The position numbers and the translations under genes were made by a program. The notes below the pieces were generated by a model. That model had not been told where the DNA came from, did no database searches, and saw only the letters and a program-made list of their open reading frames with translations. A stretch of 23,566 nt of DNA. It comes from VAXT01 sp038040395. GTDB taxonomy: Bacteria; Actinomycetota; Thermoleophilia; Gaiellales; Gaiellaceae. Location of the stretch: assembly GCA_038040395.1 (NCBI GenBank), contig JBBPIJ010000025.1, forward strand, positions 1-23,566, read 5' to 3'. Of the stretch, positions 15,706 through 23,122 are shown one piece after another (within the stretch, counting starts at the first letter, position 1; each line of letters opens with the position of its first letter).

Positions 15706-16724
15706 TCCAGGAGGCCCTCGCCCGTATCCTCGACGGTCACGACCTGACCCAGGCCGAAGCGCGTGACGTGATGAACGAGATCATGCGCGGCGACGCGACG
15801 CCCGCCCAGATCGGCGGGTTCCTGATCGCGTTGCGCCTCAAGGGAGAGACCTCCGACGAGATCAGCGGCTGCGCCGAGGCGATGCGCGGGCACGTCCTCC
15901 CCGTTCGGCCGAAGCGGGACGACCTCGTCGACACTGCGGGAACCGGCGGCGACGGTACCGGGACGTTCAACATCTCAACGGCGGCGGCCCTCGTCGCGGC
16001 TGCCGCCGGGGCCGGGGTCGCGAAGCACGGCAACCGGGCGGTCTCCTCGTCGTCGGGCTCGGCGGACGTGCTCGAGGCGCTCGGCTTCGACCTCGACCTC
16101 GCGCCGAAGCGCGTTGCCCGCTCGATCGACGAGCTCGGCTTCGGGTTCCTCTTCGCGCCGACGCACCACCCGGCGATGCGTCACGCCGCGCCGGTGCGGC
16201 GTGAGCTCGCGGCGCGCACGGTCTTCAACGTGCTCGGCCCGCTCACGAACCCGGCGGGCGCCCGCGCCCAGGTCGTCGGCGTGTACGCGCCCGAGCTCGT
16301 TCCCGTCATCGCGCGCGTCCTCAATCGCCTCGGAGCCCGTCGTGCCTTCGTCGTCCACGGCGCCGGCGGGATCGACGAGCTCTCGCCCACGGGGCCGAAC
16401 CTCGTCTGCGAGGTTGCGAACGGGCGAGTACGGCGAAGGGAGATCGATCCGCTCGACCTCGGAGTTCCGCGCTGCGATCCGGCTGATCTGGCCGGCGGTT
16501 CGCCCGCGGCGAACGCGGCCAAGATCCGGGCGGTCTTCGAGGGCGCCAACGGCGGCGCGCGAAGCGCGGTCCTCCTGAATGCCGCAGGCGCGATCGCTGC
16601 TTCGGGCCACGCACGCAATCTCCGTGAGGGCTTGGCCGCCGCTATGGAGGCGATCGATTCGGGTGCGGCGGGCGCGCGCCTGGAAGAGCTGATCGCGTTC
16701 ACGCACGAAAAGGTCGCGGCATGA
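15702..16724 (+). CDS. trpD: Anthranilate phosphoribosyltransferase
   Basis: The 340-residue enzyme transfers phosphoribose from PRPP to anthranilate. The PRPP-binding motif GTGGDG is at 80-85, followed by TFNIST, and KHGNRAVSS is at 108-116. The N-terminal helical domain is normal. GTG at 15702 overlaps the trpG stop (GTGA), and its own stop overlaps trpC (ATGA). Complete and typical in length. Confidence 0.96.
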   Translation: MIQEALARILDGHDLTQAEARDVMNEIMRGDATPAQIGGFLIALRLKGETSDEISGCAEAMRGHVLPVRPKRDDLVDTAGTGGDGTGTFNISTAAALVAAAAGAGVAKHGNRAVSSSSGSADVLEALGFDLDLAPKRVARSIDELGFGFLFAPTHHPAMRHAAPVRRELAARTVFNVLGPLTNPAGARAQVVGVYAPELVPVIARVLNRLGARRAFVVHGAGGIDELSPTGPNLVCEVANGRVRRREIDPLDLGVPRCDPADLAGGSPAANAAKIRAVFEGANGGARSAVLLNAAGAIAASGHARNLREGLAAAMEAIDSGAAGARLEELIAFTHEKVAA

Positions 16725-17908
16725 GGTTCAGGAGCGCGCTCACCGGACCGGGCCTCGCGGCGATCGCCGAGATCAAGCGCCGCTCCCCTTCCGAGGGAGA
16801 CCTGCGGCCCGACGCGGATCCTGCCGTGCTCACCCGAGGCTTCGAGCAGGCCGGAGCTGCCGCGCTGTCAGTTCTGGTCGACGAGCGCTTCGGCGGCTCG
16901 CCGGAGGATCTCGTCGCTGCGCGCTCCGCGACGGAGCTGCCGATCCTCGCGAAGGGCTTCTTCCACGACGAGTCGGAGCTCGCGCCATTGCGCGCAGCAG
17001 GAGCCGACGCCGTCCTGCTCCTCCTCCGCGATCTCAACGACCGACTCGCCGCACGGCTCATGGCCGCCGCTGCCGAGCTCGGCCTCGACACCCTCGTCGA
17101 AGCCCATTCGGCGACCGAGCTCGAGCGCGCCATTGCCCTAGACGCCGACCCGATCGGCATCAACGCGCGCGACCTCGACACCTTCCGCATCGACCGAGCG
17201 GCCCAGCTCAACCTCGTTGCACAAGCGACTTTGCAACAGTCTGTTGCTAAGTCGGAAAGGCGCGGGAAGTTGGTTGTGGTGGCCGAGAGTGGCATCGCAT
17301 CGCGCGCTCAGGCGGCTGCGGCCGAGCTCGCGGGAGCCGACGCCGTGCTCGTCGGGTCGGCGCTCATGCGCGCCGCGGATCCGGCGGCAAAGCTACGTGA
17401 GCTGCTCGCCCGGCCGCTCGTCAAGGTCTGCGGGCTCACGCGCGAGGAGGACGTTGCCGCTGCCGCCGAGGCTGGCGCTGATCTTGCGGGCTTCATCCTT
17501 GCCGCGGAGAGTCCCCGCCAAGCCGACAGTGTGCTCGCGGTTCCCGAGACGATGCTCTCGGTCGCTGTGCTCGTCGGCGAGCTCCAAGAGGCGCCGGCCG
17601 ACCTGGTTCAGCTCTACGCCCGAGAGAACGGCCATCGCAGCCGCGACGCGGTCCTCCTCCGCGACGGCGAGCCGGTCGCCCAGGTCGTCGATCTCCCCTG
17701 GGAGCGGGAGGACTCATCTCATCTCGTGCGCGCGGCCGGCGTCGAAGGCCGGCTCGTGCTCGCGGGGAAGCTCGCTCCCGAGAACGTGCGCGACGCGATC
17801 TCGGCCGTCCACCCGTGGGCCGTCGATGCCAGCTCCCAGCTCGAGGTTGCGCCCGGAATCAAGGACGCAGACCGCATCCGTGCCTTCGTCGAGGCGGTGC
17901 GCTCGTGA
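16721..17908 (+). CDS. trpC: Fused indole-3-glycerol-phosphate synthase / phosphoribosylanthranilate isomerase
   Basis: The 395-residue product carries two consecutive pathway steps. The TrpC barrel (about 1-228) has the expected residues: Glu17 and Lys19 (EIKRRSPS), Lys78 (LAKGFF), Glu127 (VEAHS), Asn148 (INARDL) and the AESGI segment at 188-192. A TrpF-like half follows (about 233-395), with Cys237 in KVCGLT, GFIL..SPRQ and a C-terminal LAGKLAPENV...VDASS...PGIKD block. The TrpF part is only about 165 residues and lacks a recognisable GGTG..FDW segment, so its activity is uncertain. Residues about 169-183 are an extra loop encoded by AT-richer, palindromic DNA. ATG overlaps the trpD stop. 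The TrpC call is firm; the TrpF function is inferred. Confidence 0.92.
   Translation: MRFRSALTGPGLAAIAEIKRRSPSEGDLRPDADPAVLTRGFEQAGAAALSVLVDERFGGSPEDLVAARSATELPILAKGFFHDESELAPLRAAGADAVLLLLRDLNDRLAARLMAAAAELGLDTLVEAHSATELERAIALDADPIGINARDLDTFRIDRAAQLNLVAQATLQQSVAKSERRGKLVVVAESGIASRAQAAAAELAGADAVLVGSALMRAADPAAKLRELLARPLVKVCGLTREEDVAAAAEAGADLAGFILAAESPRQADSVLAVPETMLSVAVLVGELQEAPADLVQLYARENGHRSRDAVLLRDGEPVAQVVDLPWEREDSSHLVRAAGVEGRLVLAGKLAPENVRDAISAVHPWAVDASSQLEVAPGIKDADRIRAFVEAVRS
17226..17254. repeat. 29-bp near-perfect palindrome inside trpC
   Basis: CGACTTTGCAACAG, a central T, and CTGTTGCTAAGTCG form two 14-bp arms with one mismatch. It lies in frame in the loop between the INARDL and AESGI blocks of TrpC. 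The surrounding 17216-17280 uses codons rare in the neighbouring genes (GTT, GCA, CAA, ACT, TTG, TCT, AAG) and is less GC-rich than its neighbourhood. Confidence 0.8.
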
Positions 17909-19017
17909 CCGTCGGCCTCTACGGCGCCTACGGCGGCCGCTACGTGCCCGAGACGCTCGTCCCCGCGCTCGACGAGCTGGCCGACGCCTGGGCTGCCGCG
18001 CAAAAGGACGAGGCTTTCCGGGCCGAGCTCGGCGGTCTGCTGGCGACCTACGCGGGACGGCCGACACCGCTCACGCTTGCCGAGCGATTCGCGCCCGGCA
18101 AGCGGCTCTACCTCAAGCGCGAGGACCTCCTCCACACCGGCGCGCACAAGCTGAACAACGCGCTCGGCCAGGTGCTGCTCGCCACGCGCCTCGGCAAGCA
18201 GCGGATCGTCGCCGAGACGGGAGCCGGCCAGCACGGCGTCGCAGTTGCAACCGTCTGCGCCCGTTTCGGCCTCGAGTGCGCGGTGCACATGGGGGCCGAG
18301 GACATGCGCCGTCAGCGCCCGAACGTCGAGCGCATGCGCCTGCTCGGCGCGGAGGTCAAGCCGGTCGAGTTCGGCACGCAAACACTGAAGGAGGCGACGA
18401 GCGAAGCCGTCCGCGACTGGCTCGCGACGGTGGAGTCGAGCTACTACCTGATCGGCTCCTGCGTCGGGCCCCACCCGTACCCGGAGATCGTGCGCGAGTT
18501 TCAGTCCGTGATCGGAACCGAAGCGCGCGAGCAGATCCTCGAGGCGGAAGGACGTCTTCCCGAAGCTGCAATCGCCTGTGTCGGCGGCGGTTCGAATGCG
18601 ATCGGGCTCTTCTCGGGCTTCCTGGACGACGACGTGCCACTCGTCGGCGTCGAGGCGGAGGGCGCGGCGAGCCTCGTCAACGGACGGCCCGGAGTGCTGC
18701 ACGGCGCTCGCTCGTCTCTGCTCGCCGACGAGGACGGGCAGGTGCTCGACGCCCATTCCTCCGCGCCCGGGCTCGACTATCCCGGCGTCGGCCCGGAGCA
18801 CGCGTTTCTCAGGGACAGCGGCCGGGCCGAGTACGTGTCGGTGAGCGACGCCGAAGCTCTCGACGCATTCCGCCGGTTCGCAAGCACCGAGGGGATCATC
18901 CCGGCCCTCGAGCCCGCGCACGCGCTCGCGCACGTGGCAAAGCTCGATGCGGACGTCGTCCTGCTCTGCCTCTCGGGCCGGGGCGACAAGGATCTTGCCG
19001 AGGTCGTGGGGTTGTGA
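17905..19017 (+). CDS. trpB: Tryptophan synthase beta subunit
   Basis: The 370-residue pyridoxal phosphate enzyme condenses indole with serine. The PLP lysine is Lys82 in HTGAHKLNNALGQ. The AETGAGQHG loop, the phosphate-binding CVGGGSNAIG and the C-terminal LSGRGDKD are intact. GTG at 17905 overlaps the trpC stop, and the stop overlaps trpA. It is the TrpB1 type expected to pair with TrpA. Slightly shorter at the N-terminus than many relatives, which carry a longer lead before GGRYVPE. Confidence 0.97.
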   Translation: MTVGLYGAYGGRYVPETLVPALDELADAWAAAQKDEAFRAELGGLLATYAGRPTPLTLAERFAPGKRLYLKREDLLHTGAHKLNNALGQVLLATRLGKQRIVAETGAGQHGVAVATVCARFGLECAVHMGAEDMRRQRPNVERMRLLGAEVKPVEFGTQTLKEATSEAVRDWLATVESSYYLIGSCVGPHPYPEIVREFQSVIGTEAREQILEAEGRLPEAAIACVGGGSNAIGLFSGFLDDDVPLVGVEAEGAASLVNGRPGVLHGARSSLLADEDGQVLDAHSSAPGLDYPGVGPEHAFLRDSGRAEYVSVSDAEALDAFRRFASTEGIIPALEPAHALAHVAKLDADVVLLCLSGRGDKDLAEVVGL

Positions 19018-19730
19018 AACGCCTCGTCGTCTACCTCATGTGCGGCGCCGAGACGCCCGAGCTCGCCGAGGCCGCGGTCGAGGGCGGCGCCGATCTCGTC
19101 GAGCTCGGCTTTCCCTTCTCGGACCCGCTCGCCGACGGTCCCGTGATCCGGCGAGCGGCGGAGCGCGCTCTCGCGGCAGGGATGCGGACCGGGGCATGCC
19201 TCGAGTGCCTCGCCGCGGTCCGCGAGCGCGTCGAGGTCCCGCTCGTGCCGATGACCTACGCCTCCCTACTCGAGGCCTACGGCTACGAGCGCTTTGCTGC
19301 CGACGCCGAGGCCGCCGGCGCGTCGAGCCTGATCGTTGCCGACCTTCCCGCGGGCGAGCGGCCGGAGATCCGCCGCGTCCAGCTCGTGGCACCAACGTCC
19401 ACCGACGAGCGTCTCAGCCTGGCCGCCGAGCACACCGACGGCTGGCTCTACCTCGTCACGCTCACCGGGACAACCGGGGCCCGCGATCGCGTCTCTCCCG
19501 ATCTCGCGGGCCTCGTCTCCCGGGCCAGAGCCCTCACCGACCTGCCGCTCTACGCCGGTTTTGGCATCTCCACGCCCGCTCAAGCGCGAGAAGCTGCCGA
19601 TCTCGCCGACGGGATCGTCGTCGGCTCCCGCGCGGTCGAGGTCGCGGAGGAAGGCCCGCTGGCGCTCCGCGACTACGTCGCCTCGCTGAGAGGCGCGATC
19701 GACGCCGCCGTCCCGGCAATAATCGACTGA
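19014..19730 (+). CDS. trpA: Tryptophan synthase alpha subunit
   Basis: The 238-residue barrel enzyme splits indole-3-glycerol phosphate and passes indole to TrpB. Catalytic Glu30 lies in VELGFPFSDP and Asp41 in PLADGP. The GTTGARD loop and the C-terminal GFGIST and GIVVGSRAV phosphate-binding blocks are present. It is about 25-30 residues shorter than usual, mainly at the N-terminus, where it begins directly on the first strand (MKRLVVYLMCG). GTG at 19014 overlaps the trpB stop; the stop overlaps the trpS start by one base (TGATG). Confidence 0.95.
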   Translation: MKRLVVYLMCGAETPELAEAAVEGGADLVELGFPFSDPLADGPVIRRAAERALAAGMRTGACLECLAAVRERVEVPLVPMTYASLLEAYGYERFAADAEAAGASSLIVADLPAGERPEIRRVQLVAPTSTDERLSLAAEHTDGWLYLVTLTGTTGARDRVSPDLAGLVSRARALTDLPLYAGFGISTPAQAREAADLADGIVVGSRAVEVAEEGPLALRDYVASLRGAIDAAVPAIID

Positions 19731-20713
19731 TGCGCATCTTCTCGGGCATCAAGCCGTCGGGCGACGCGACGTTGGGAAGCTATAGCGGCGGCTTCCGCCA
19801 GTACGCACAAACGCAGGAGCAAGGCGAGGCGTTCTTCTGCATCGTCGACCTGCACGCCATCACGGTCGAGCACGATCCCAAGGAGCTGACTTCCCGCTCG
19901 CTCGACCTCGCGGCGATGCTCTTCGCCACCGGCCTGGATCCAGATCGTTCGACGGTCTTCATCCAGAGTCACGTGAAGGCGCACGCCGAGGCTGCCTGGC
20001 TCCTCTCGGCCGTCACGAGCTATGGCCAGCTCGGCCGGATGACGCAGTTCAAGGAGAAGGGAGAGCGACGGGACTTCGTCTCTGCCGCGCTCTTCAGCTA
20101 CCCGATCCTCATGGCCGGCGACATCCTGCTCTACCAGGCCGACGCGGTCCCGATCGGCGACGACCAGCGCCAGCACCTCGAGCTCGCCCGCGACATCGCC
20201 GAGCGCTTCAACACTCGCTTCGGCCCCACGTTCAAGGTGCCCGAAGGCATCTTCCCCGAGGTTGGGGCGCGGATCATGGACCTCCAAGAGCCGACCGACA
20301 AGATGGGCAAGACGGACTCGAGCGAACAGGGCACCGTGCTGATCCTCGACGCGCCCGACGTGATGCGGAAGAAGTTCAAGACGGCGGTCACGGACTCCGG
20401 GACCGAGGTTCGCCACGATCCCGAGGAAAAGCCTGGGGTCTCGAACCTGATCGAAATCATGGCCGTTGCCACCCAGCGGTCGATCGCCGAGGTCGAGGCG
20501 CAATTCGACGGCCAGGGCTACGGAGCGTTCAAGGAAGGGGTCGCCGAGGCGGTCGTCGAGCTGGTCACCCCGATCCAGCAGCGCTACGAGGAGCTGCGCG
20601 CAGACGAGAACGAGCTGCGGCGCCTACTAGTCCTTGGTGCCGAGAAGGCGCACGAGGAAAGCGCGCCGACGCTCGAGGCAATGTACGAGCGCATGGGCTT
20701 TGTCCGGCCGTAG
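19730..20713 (+). CDS. trpS: Tryptophanyl-tRNA synthetase
   Basis: The 327-residue class I synthetase charges tRNA-Trp. The HIGH-type motif appears as PSGDATLGSY at 9-18, and the KMSKS loop as KMGKT at 191-195 followed by DSSEQGT. The central LFSYPILMAGDILLYQADAVPIGDDQRQHLELARDIA block is characteristic of bacterial TrpRS. The ATG shares one base with the trpA stop, so it belongs to the trp transcription unit and should share its attenuation. Whether it is the only TrpRS in the genome cannot be seen here. Confidence 0.95.
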   Translation: MRIFSGIKPSGDATLGSYSGGFRQYAQTQEQGEAFFCIVDLHAITVEHDPKELTSRSLDLAAMLFATGLDPDRSTVFIQSHVKAHAEAAWLLSAVTSYGQLGRMTQFKEKGERRDFVSAALFSYPILMAGDILLYQADAVPIGDDQRQHLELARDIAERFNTRFGPTFKVPEGIFPEVGARIMDLQEPTDKMGKTDSSEQGTVLILDAPDVMRKKFKTAVTDSGTEVRHDPEEKPGVSNLIEIMAVATQRSIAEVEAQFDGQGYGAFKEGVAEAVVELVTPIQQRYEELRADENELRRLLVLGAEKAHEESAPTLEAMYERMGFVRP

Positions 20714-21761
20714 CCGGACCGTCGCAGTCTTCGCGGCGATCTTCGCGGTCTGTGTCGTCACCGGGGTGCTGCACTACGCGAACGCCGAGCCGGTCCTCGT
20801 GTTTCTGCTCGCCGCCACAGCCCTGGCCGGGCTCGCGTGGGCAATCGGCATCGCCACCGAGGCCGTCGGCGCGCGCTTCGGCCCCGCGCTGACGGGCCTC
20901 CTCCAGTCGACGCTCGGGAATCTCCCGGAGCTCTTCGTCGTTCTTTTCGCGCTCTCCGCCGGAGAGGTCGTCGTCGCCCAGACCTCGATCCTCGGCTCGC
21001 TGTTCGCGAACGCGCTCCTCGTGCTCGGCCTGGCGATCGTCGCGGGGTCTGTCTCGGCGAAGGACGGGGTCATGCGCTTCCGAAGCCGGCTTCCGAACGA
21101 CACGGCAACGCTGCTGCTGCTCGCCGTCTTCATCATCGTGCTGCTCGGCCTCTCGAACACCGTGGGCGACCGCGCCAGCCGGCATGCGGTGGAGATCTCG
21201 GCCGTGGGCGCGGTCTGCCTGCTCGTCGTGTACGCCTTCTGGCTCTGGGGCTACCTGCACAGTGACGAGAAGGAACCGGCCCTGGAAGGGAGCGCGCACG
21301 CGCCGTTCTCGTTCCGGACGGGGATCGCGGTGCTGGCCGTGGCAGGAGTCGGGGCCGCCCTCGTCTCCGACTGGTTCGTCGCGGAGCTCGACCCTGCGGT
21401 GAAGGCGCTCGGGATCTCGAAGGCATTCACAGGCCTCGTCATCGTCGCGATCGCGGGGAACGCGGTCGAGAACCTCGTCGGCATCACGCTTGCGGCGAAG
21501 GGACGCTCCGATCTCGCGATCTCCGTCGTCAAGAACTCGGTCGCCCAGATCGCGGTCTTCCTCTTCCCCGCGCTCGTGCTGCTCTCGCTCTTCTTCGAGA
21601 ACCGGCTGACGTTCGTCCTCGCCCCGGTCTATATCGGCGCGCTCGCGGTGACGGCGATCGCGGTCTGGCAGATCACCGGCGACGGCGAGGCGGTGGCGTT
21701 CGAGGGCTGGGCGCTCGTCGCGATCTACATCATCCTGGCCGTCCTCACCTTCTACGAGTGA
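20700..21761 (+). CDS. Ca2+/H+ antiporter, CAX/ChaA family
   Basis: The roughly 353-residue product has about ten or eleven hydrophobic segments and the two inverted alpha-repeats of cation/proton exchangers: GNLPELFVVLFAL from residue 73 and GNAVENLVGITLAAKG from 253, each with the key acidic residue. It should export Ca2+ (or a similar cation) in exchange for protons. I chose TTG at 20700, overlapping the end of trpS by 14 bp; upstream TTG and GTG codons at 20634 and 20637 would add an Arg-rich tail and look less likely. Its stop lies inside the convergent rRNA pseudouridine synthase gene. Its place at the end of the trp unit has no obvious metabolic logic. Confidence 0.88.
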   Translation: MSGRSRTVAVFAAIFAVCVVTGVLHYANAEPVLVFLLAATALAGLAWAIGIATEAVGARFGPALTGLLQSTLGNLPELFVVLFALSAGEVVVAQTSILGSLFANALLVLGLAIVAGSVSAKDGVMRFRSRLPNDTATLLLLAVFIIVLLGLSNTVGDRASRHAVEISAVGAVCLLVVYAFWLWGYLHSDEKEPALEGSAHAPFSFRTGIAVLAVAGVGAALVSDWFVAELDPAVKALGISKAFTGLVIVAIAGNAVENLVGITLAAKGRSDLAISVVKNSVAQIAVFLFPALVLLSLFFENRLTFVLAPVYIGALAVTAIAVWQITGDGEAVAFEGWALVAIYIILAVLTFYE

Positions 21762-22440
21762 GGTCTCGCAGCGCGGCCACCTCTCCGGCCGTGAGCTCGC
21801 GCCAGTTTCCCGGCCCGAGGCCCTCGACGGTAAGGCCCGCGTAGCGGCTGCGGTGAAGTCGCCGAACCGGGTAGCCGACCGACTCGAGCATTCGCTTCAC
21901 CTGGTGCTTGCGGCCCTCGTGGATCGTGAGCTCGACTCGGAAAGGCGCAAGGCGGCGAACACGGGCGGGCGCGGTGCGGCCGTGGTCCAGCTCGACCCCG
22001 GCGGCGAGGGCTGCGAGTGCCTCCTCTGACGGCTCGCCCTCGACCTCGGCCTCATAGACCTTGTCCACCTCGTAGCGGGGGTGAGCGAGCCGGTGCGCAA
22101 GATCCCCGTCGTTCGTGAGCAGGAGCGCACCGGTCGTGTCCGAGTCGAGGCGCCCGACCGGGAGAACGCGCGCCGCGTGCTCGACGAGGCCGACCACGGT
22201 CGGGCGACCGTGAGGGTCGCGTGCGGTCGTGACGACCCCTGCCGGCTTGTGCAGGAGCACGTAGGCGAGCTCCTGGGGCACGAGATGGCGCCCGTCCAAG
22301 TCGACGACGTCACCCTCCTCGACGAACGTATTCAGCTCGCCGCGCACGCCGTTCACGCGCACGCGGCCGGTCTTGATCAGCTCGTCGGCCCCCCGACGCG
22401 AGGCGACGCCGGTGCGGGCGAGGTACGCATTCAGCCGCAT
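21745..22440 (-). CDS. rluB: 23S/16S rRNA pseudouridine synthase, RsuA/RluB family
   Basis: The 231-residue product begins with an S4 RNA-binding domain (MRLNAYLARTGVASRRGADELI...GRVRVNG, about 1-48). The catalytic domain has the GRLD motif at 96-99 within GRLDSDTTGALLLTNDG. ARDPHGRPTV and the C-terminal GRKHQVKRM block are typical. It isomerises uridine in ribosomal RNA; the RluB rather than RluE/RluF/RsuA choice is the likeliest, not certain. The last 17 bp overlap the antiporter gene tail to tail. GAAAAT ends 6 nt before its ATG, a weak -10 candidate that would again give a leaderless mRNA. Confidence 0.92.
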   Translation of the reverse strand: MRLNAYLARTGVASRRGADELIKTGRVRVNGVRGELNTFVEEGDVVDLDGRHLVPQELAYVLLHKPAGVVTTARDPHGRPTVVGLVEHAARVLPVGRLDSDTTGALLLTNDGDLAHRLAHPRYEVDKVYEAEVEGEPSEEALAALAAGVELDHGRTAPARVRRLAPFRVELTIHEGRKHQVKRMLESVGYPVRRLHRSRYAGLTVEGLGPGNWRELTAGEVAALRDLTRRR

Positions 22441-22520
22441 CCCGGGATTTTCGCTCTTGTCACAGTCCCGTCACCCACGCGTGCGTATTTCCTCAGTACG
22501 ATCGAATCGGGGAGGAGGTC

Positions 22521-22559
22521 ATGGGTACCGGCAACGACAGCGTTGCGAAGACCCCCTGA
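22521..22559 (+). other. Possible 12-residue mini-ORF with strong ribosome binding site
   Basis: ATG at 22521 is preceded by GGAGGAGG (22511-22518) and encodes MGTGNDSVAKTP before a TGA. The same DNA holds GCAACGACAGCGTTGC (22531-22546) and CCCTGACCAGGG (22554-22565), both inverted repeats, and it overlaps the promoter proposed for the next gene. It could be a translated leader or a chance arrangement. No family is recognisable. Confidence 0.25.
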
Positions 22560-22572
22560 CCAGGGCTACAGT
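22543..22572 (+). promoter_or_regulatory. Promoter of the DUF4188-like gene (likely leaderless)
   Basis: TTGCGA (22543-22548) and TACAGT (22567-22572) are 18 bp apart. The -10 ends 6 nt before the GTG at 22579, so the transcript should begin at the start codon; no ribosome binding site is present for that GTG. Confidence 0.6.
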
Positions 22573-22578
22573 CGCCGC

Positions 22579-23070
22579 GTGAAGCCAGACCCGCCGCGCC
22601 GGACGACAGCTGACCTGTCCGACTACCCGGACCTCGTCGTCATCTACCTCGGCATGAGAGTCGAAGGACCAGGCGGCGAGGAGACCCTGGATCAGCTCGG
22701 GCCTCAGATCCGGGCCTCCGTCGAGGCGGAACCCGACGGACTGCTCCTCCACGAAGAAGTCGTGTTCCCGAATGAGGACCGGCCTCACTACGGCATGCGC
22801 CAGTACTGGCGCGACTTCGATTCGCTCGAGGCCTGGGCGCGGTCGCTTCCGCATAAGACTTGGTGGACCGACTATCTGCGCGACCGGGGCGGCACCTCGT
22901 TCTGGCACGAAACCTACTTCCGGAGAGGAGGGATCGAGTCCGCCTTCGTCGACGTCGAGGACGGCACGGTCGGGCTCAACCGAATCGCACCCATCGTGCG
23001 CTCGGAAGGACCGATGTTCTCCGCCCGGCTTCGAGCCGAGAAGGACCGCGAGGCCGTCGGAGGGAGCTAG
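22579..23070 (+). CDS. DUF4188-like protein (heme-degrading monooxygenase fold)
   Basis: The 163-residue soluble product has the look of DUF4188 proteins, a dimeric alpha-beta barrel family related to heme-degrading and small monooxygenases: a core strand near DLVVIYLGMRVEG, then MRQYWRDFDSLEAWARSLPHKTWW and FWHETYFRRGGIESAFVDV. No substrate can be assigned. GTG at 22579 is chosen from the promoter spacing and the protein pattern; the upstream frame is antisense to rluB. The TAG stop is exactly where the TA-flanked element begins (TA at 23068-23069, then its first G), so the insertion kept the reading frame end unchanged. Fairly confident that it is a gene; family assigned from memory of the pattern. 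Confidence 0.8.
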   Translation: MKPDPPRRTTADLSDYPDLVVIYLGMRVEGPGGEETLDQLGPQIRASVEAEPDGLLLHEEVVFPNEDRPHYGMRQYWRDFDSLEAWARSLPHKTWWTDYLRDRGGTSFWHETYFRRGGIESAFVDVEDGTVGLNRIAPIVRSEGPMFSARLRAEKDREAVGGS

Positions 23071-23122
23071 GAGGGTTTGGCGAAATTAGCGGCCGTAGGG
23101 CATCTACTCGTGGTCCGCGGCT

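Noticed and set aside
17217..19730. 837-codon frame suggesting a giant fused TrpA
   Set aside because: The upstream part is an out-of-frame reading of trpC and trpB; TrpA homology begins only at GTG 19014.
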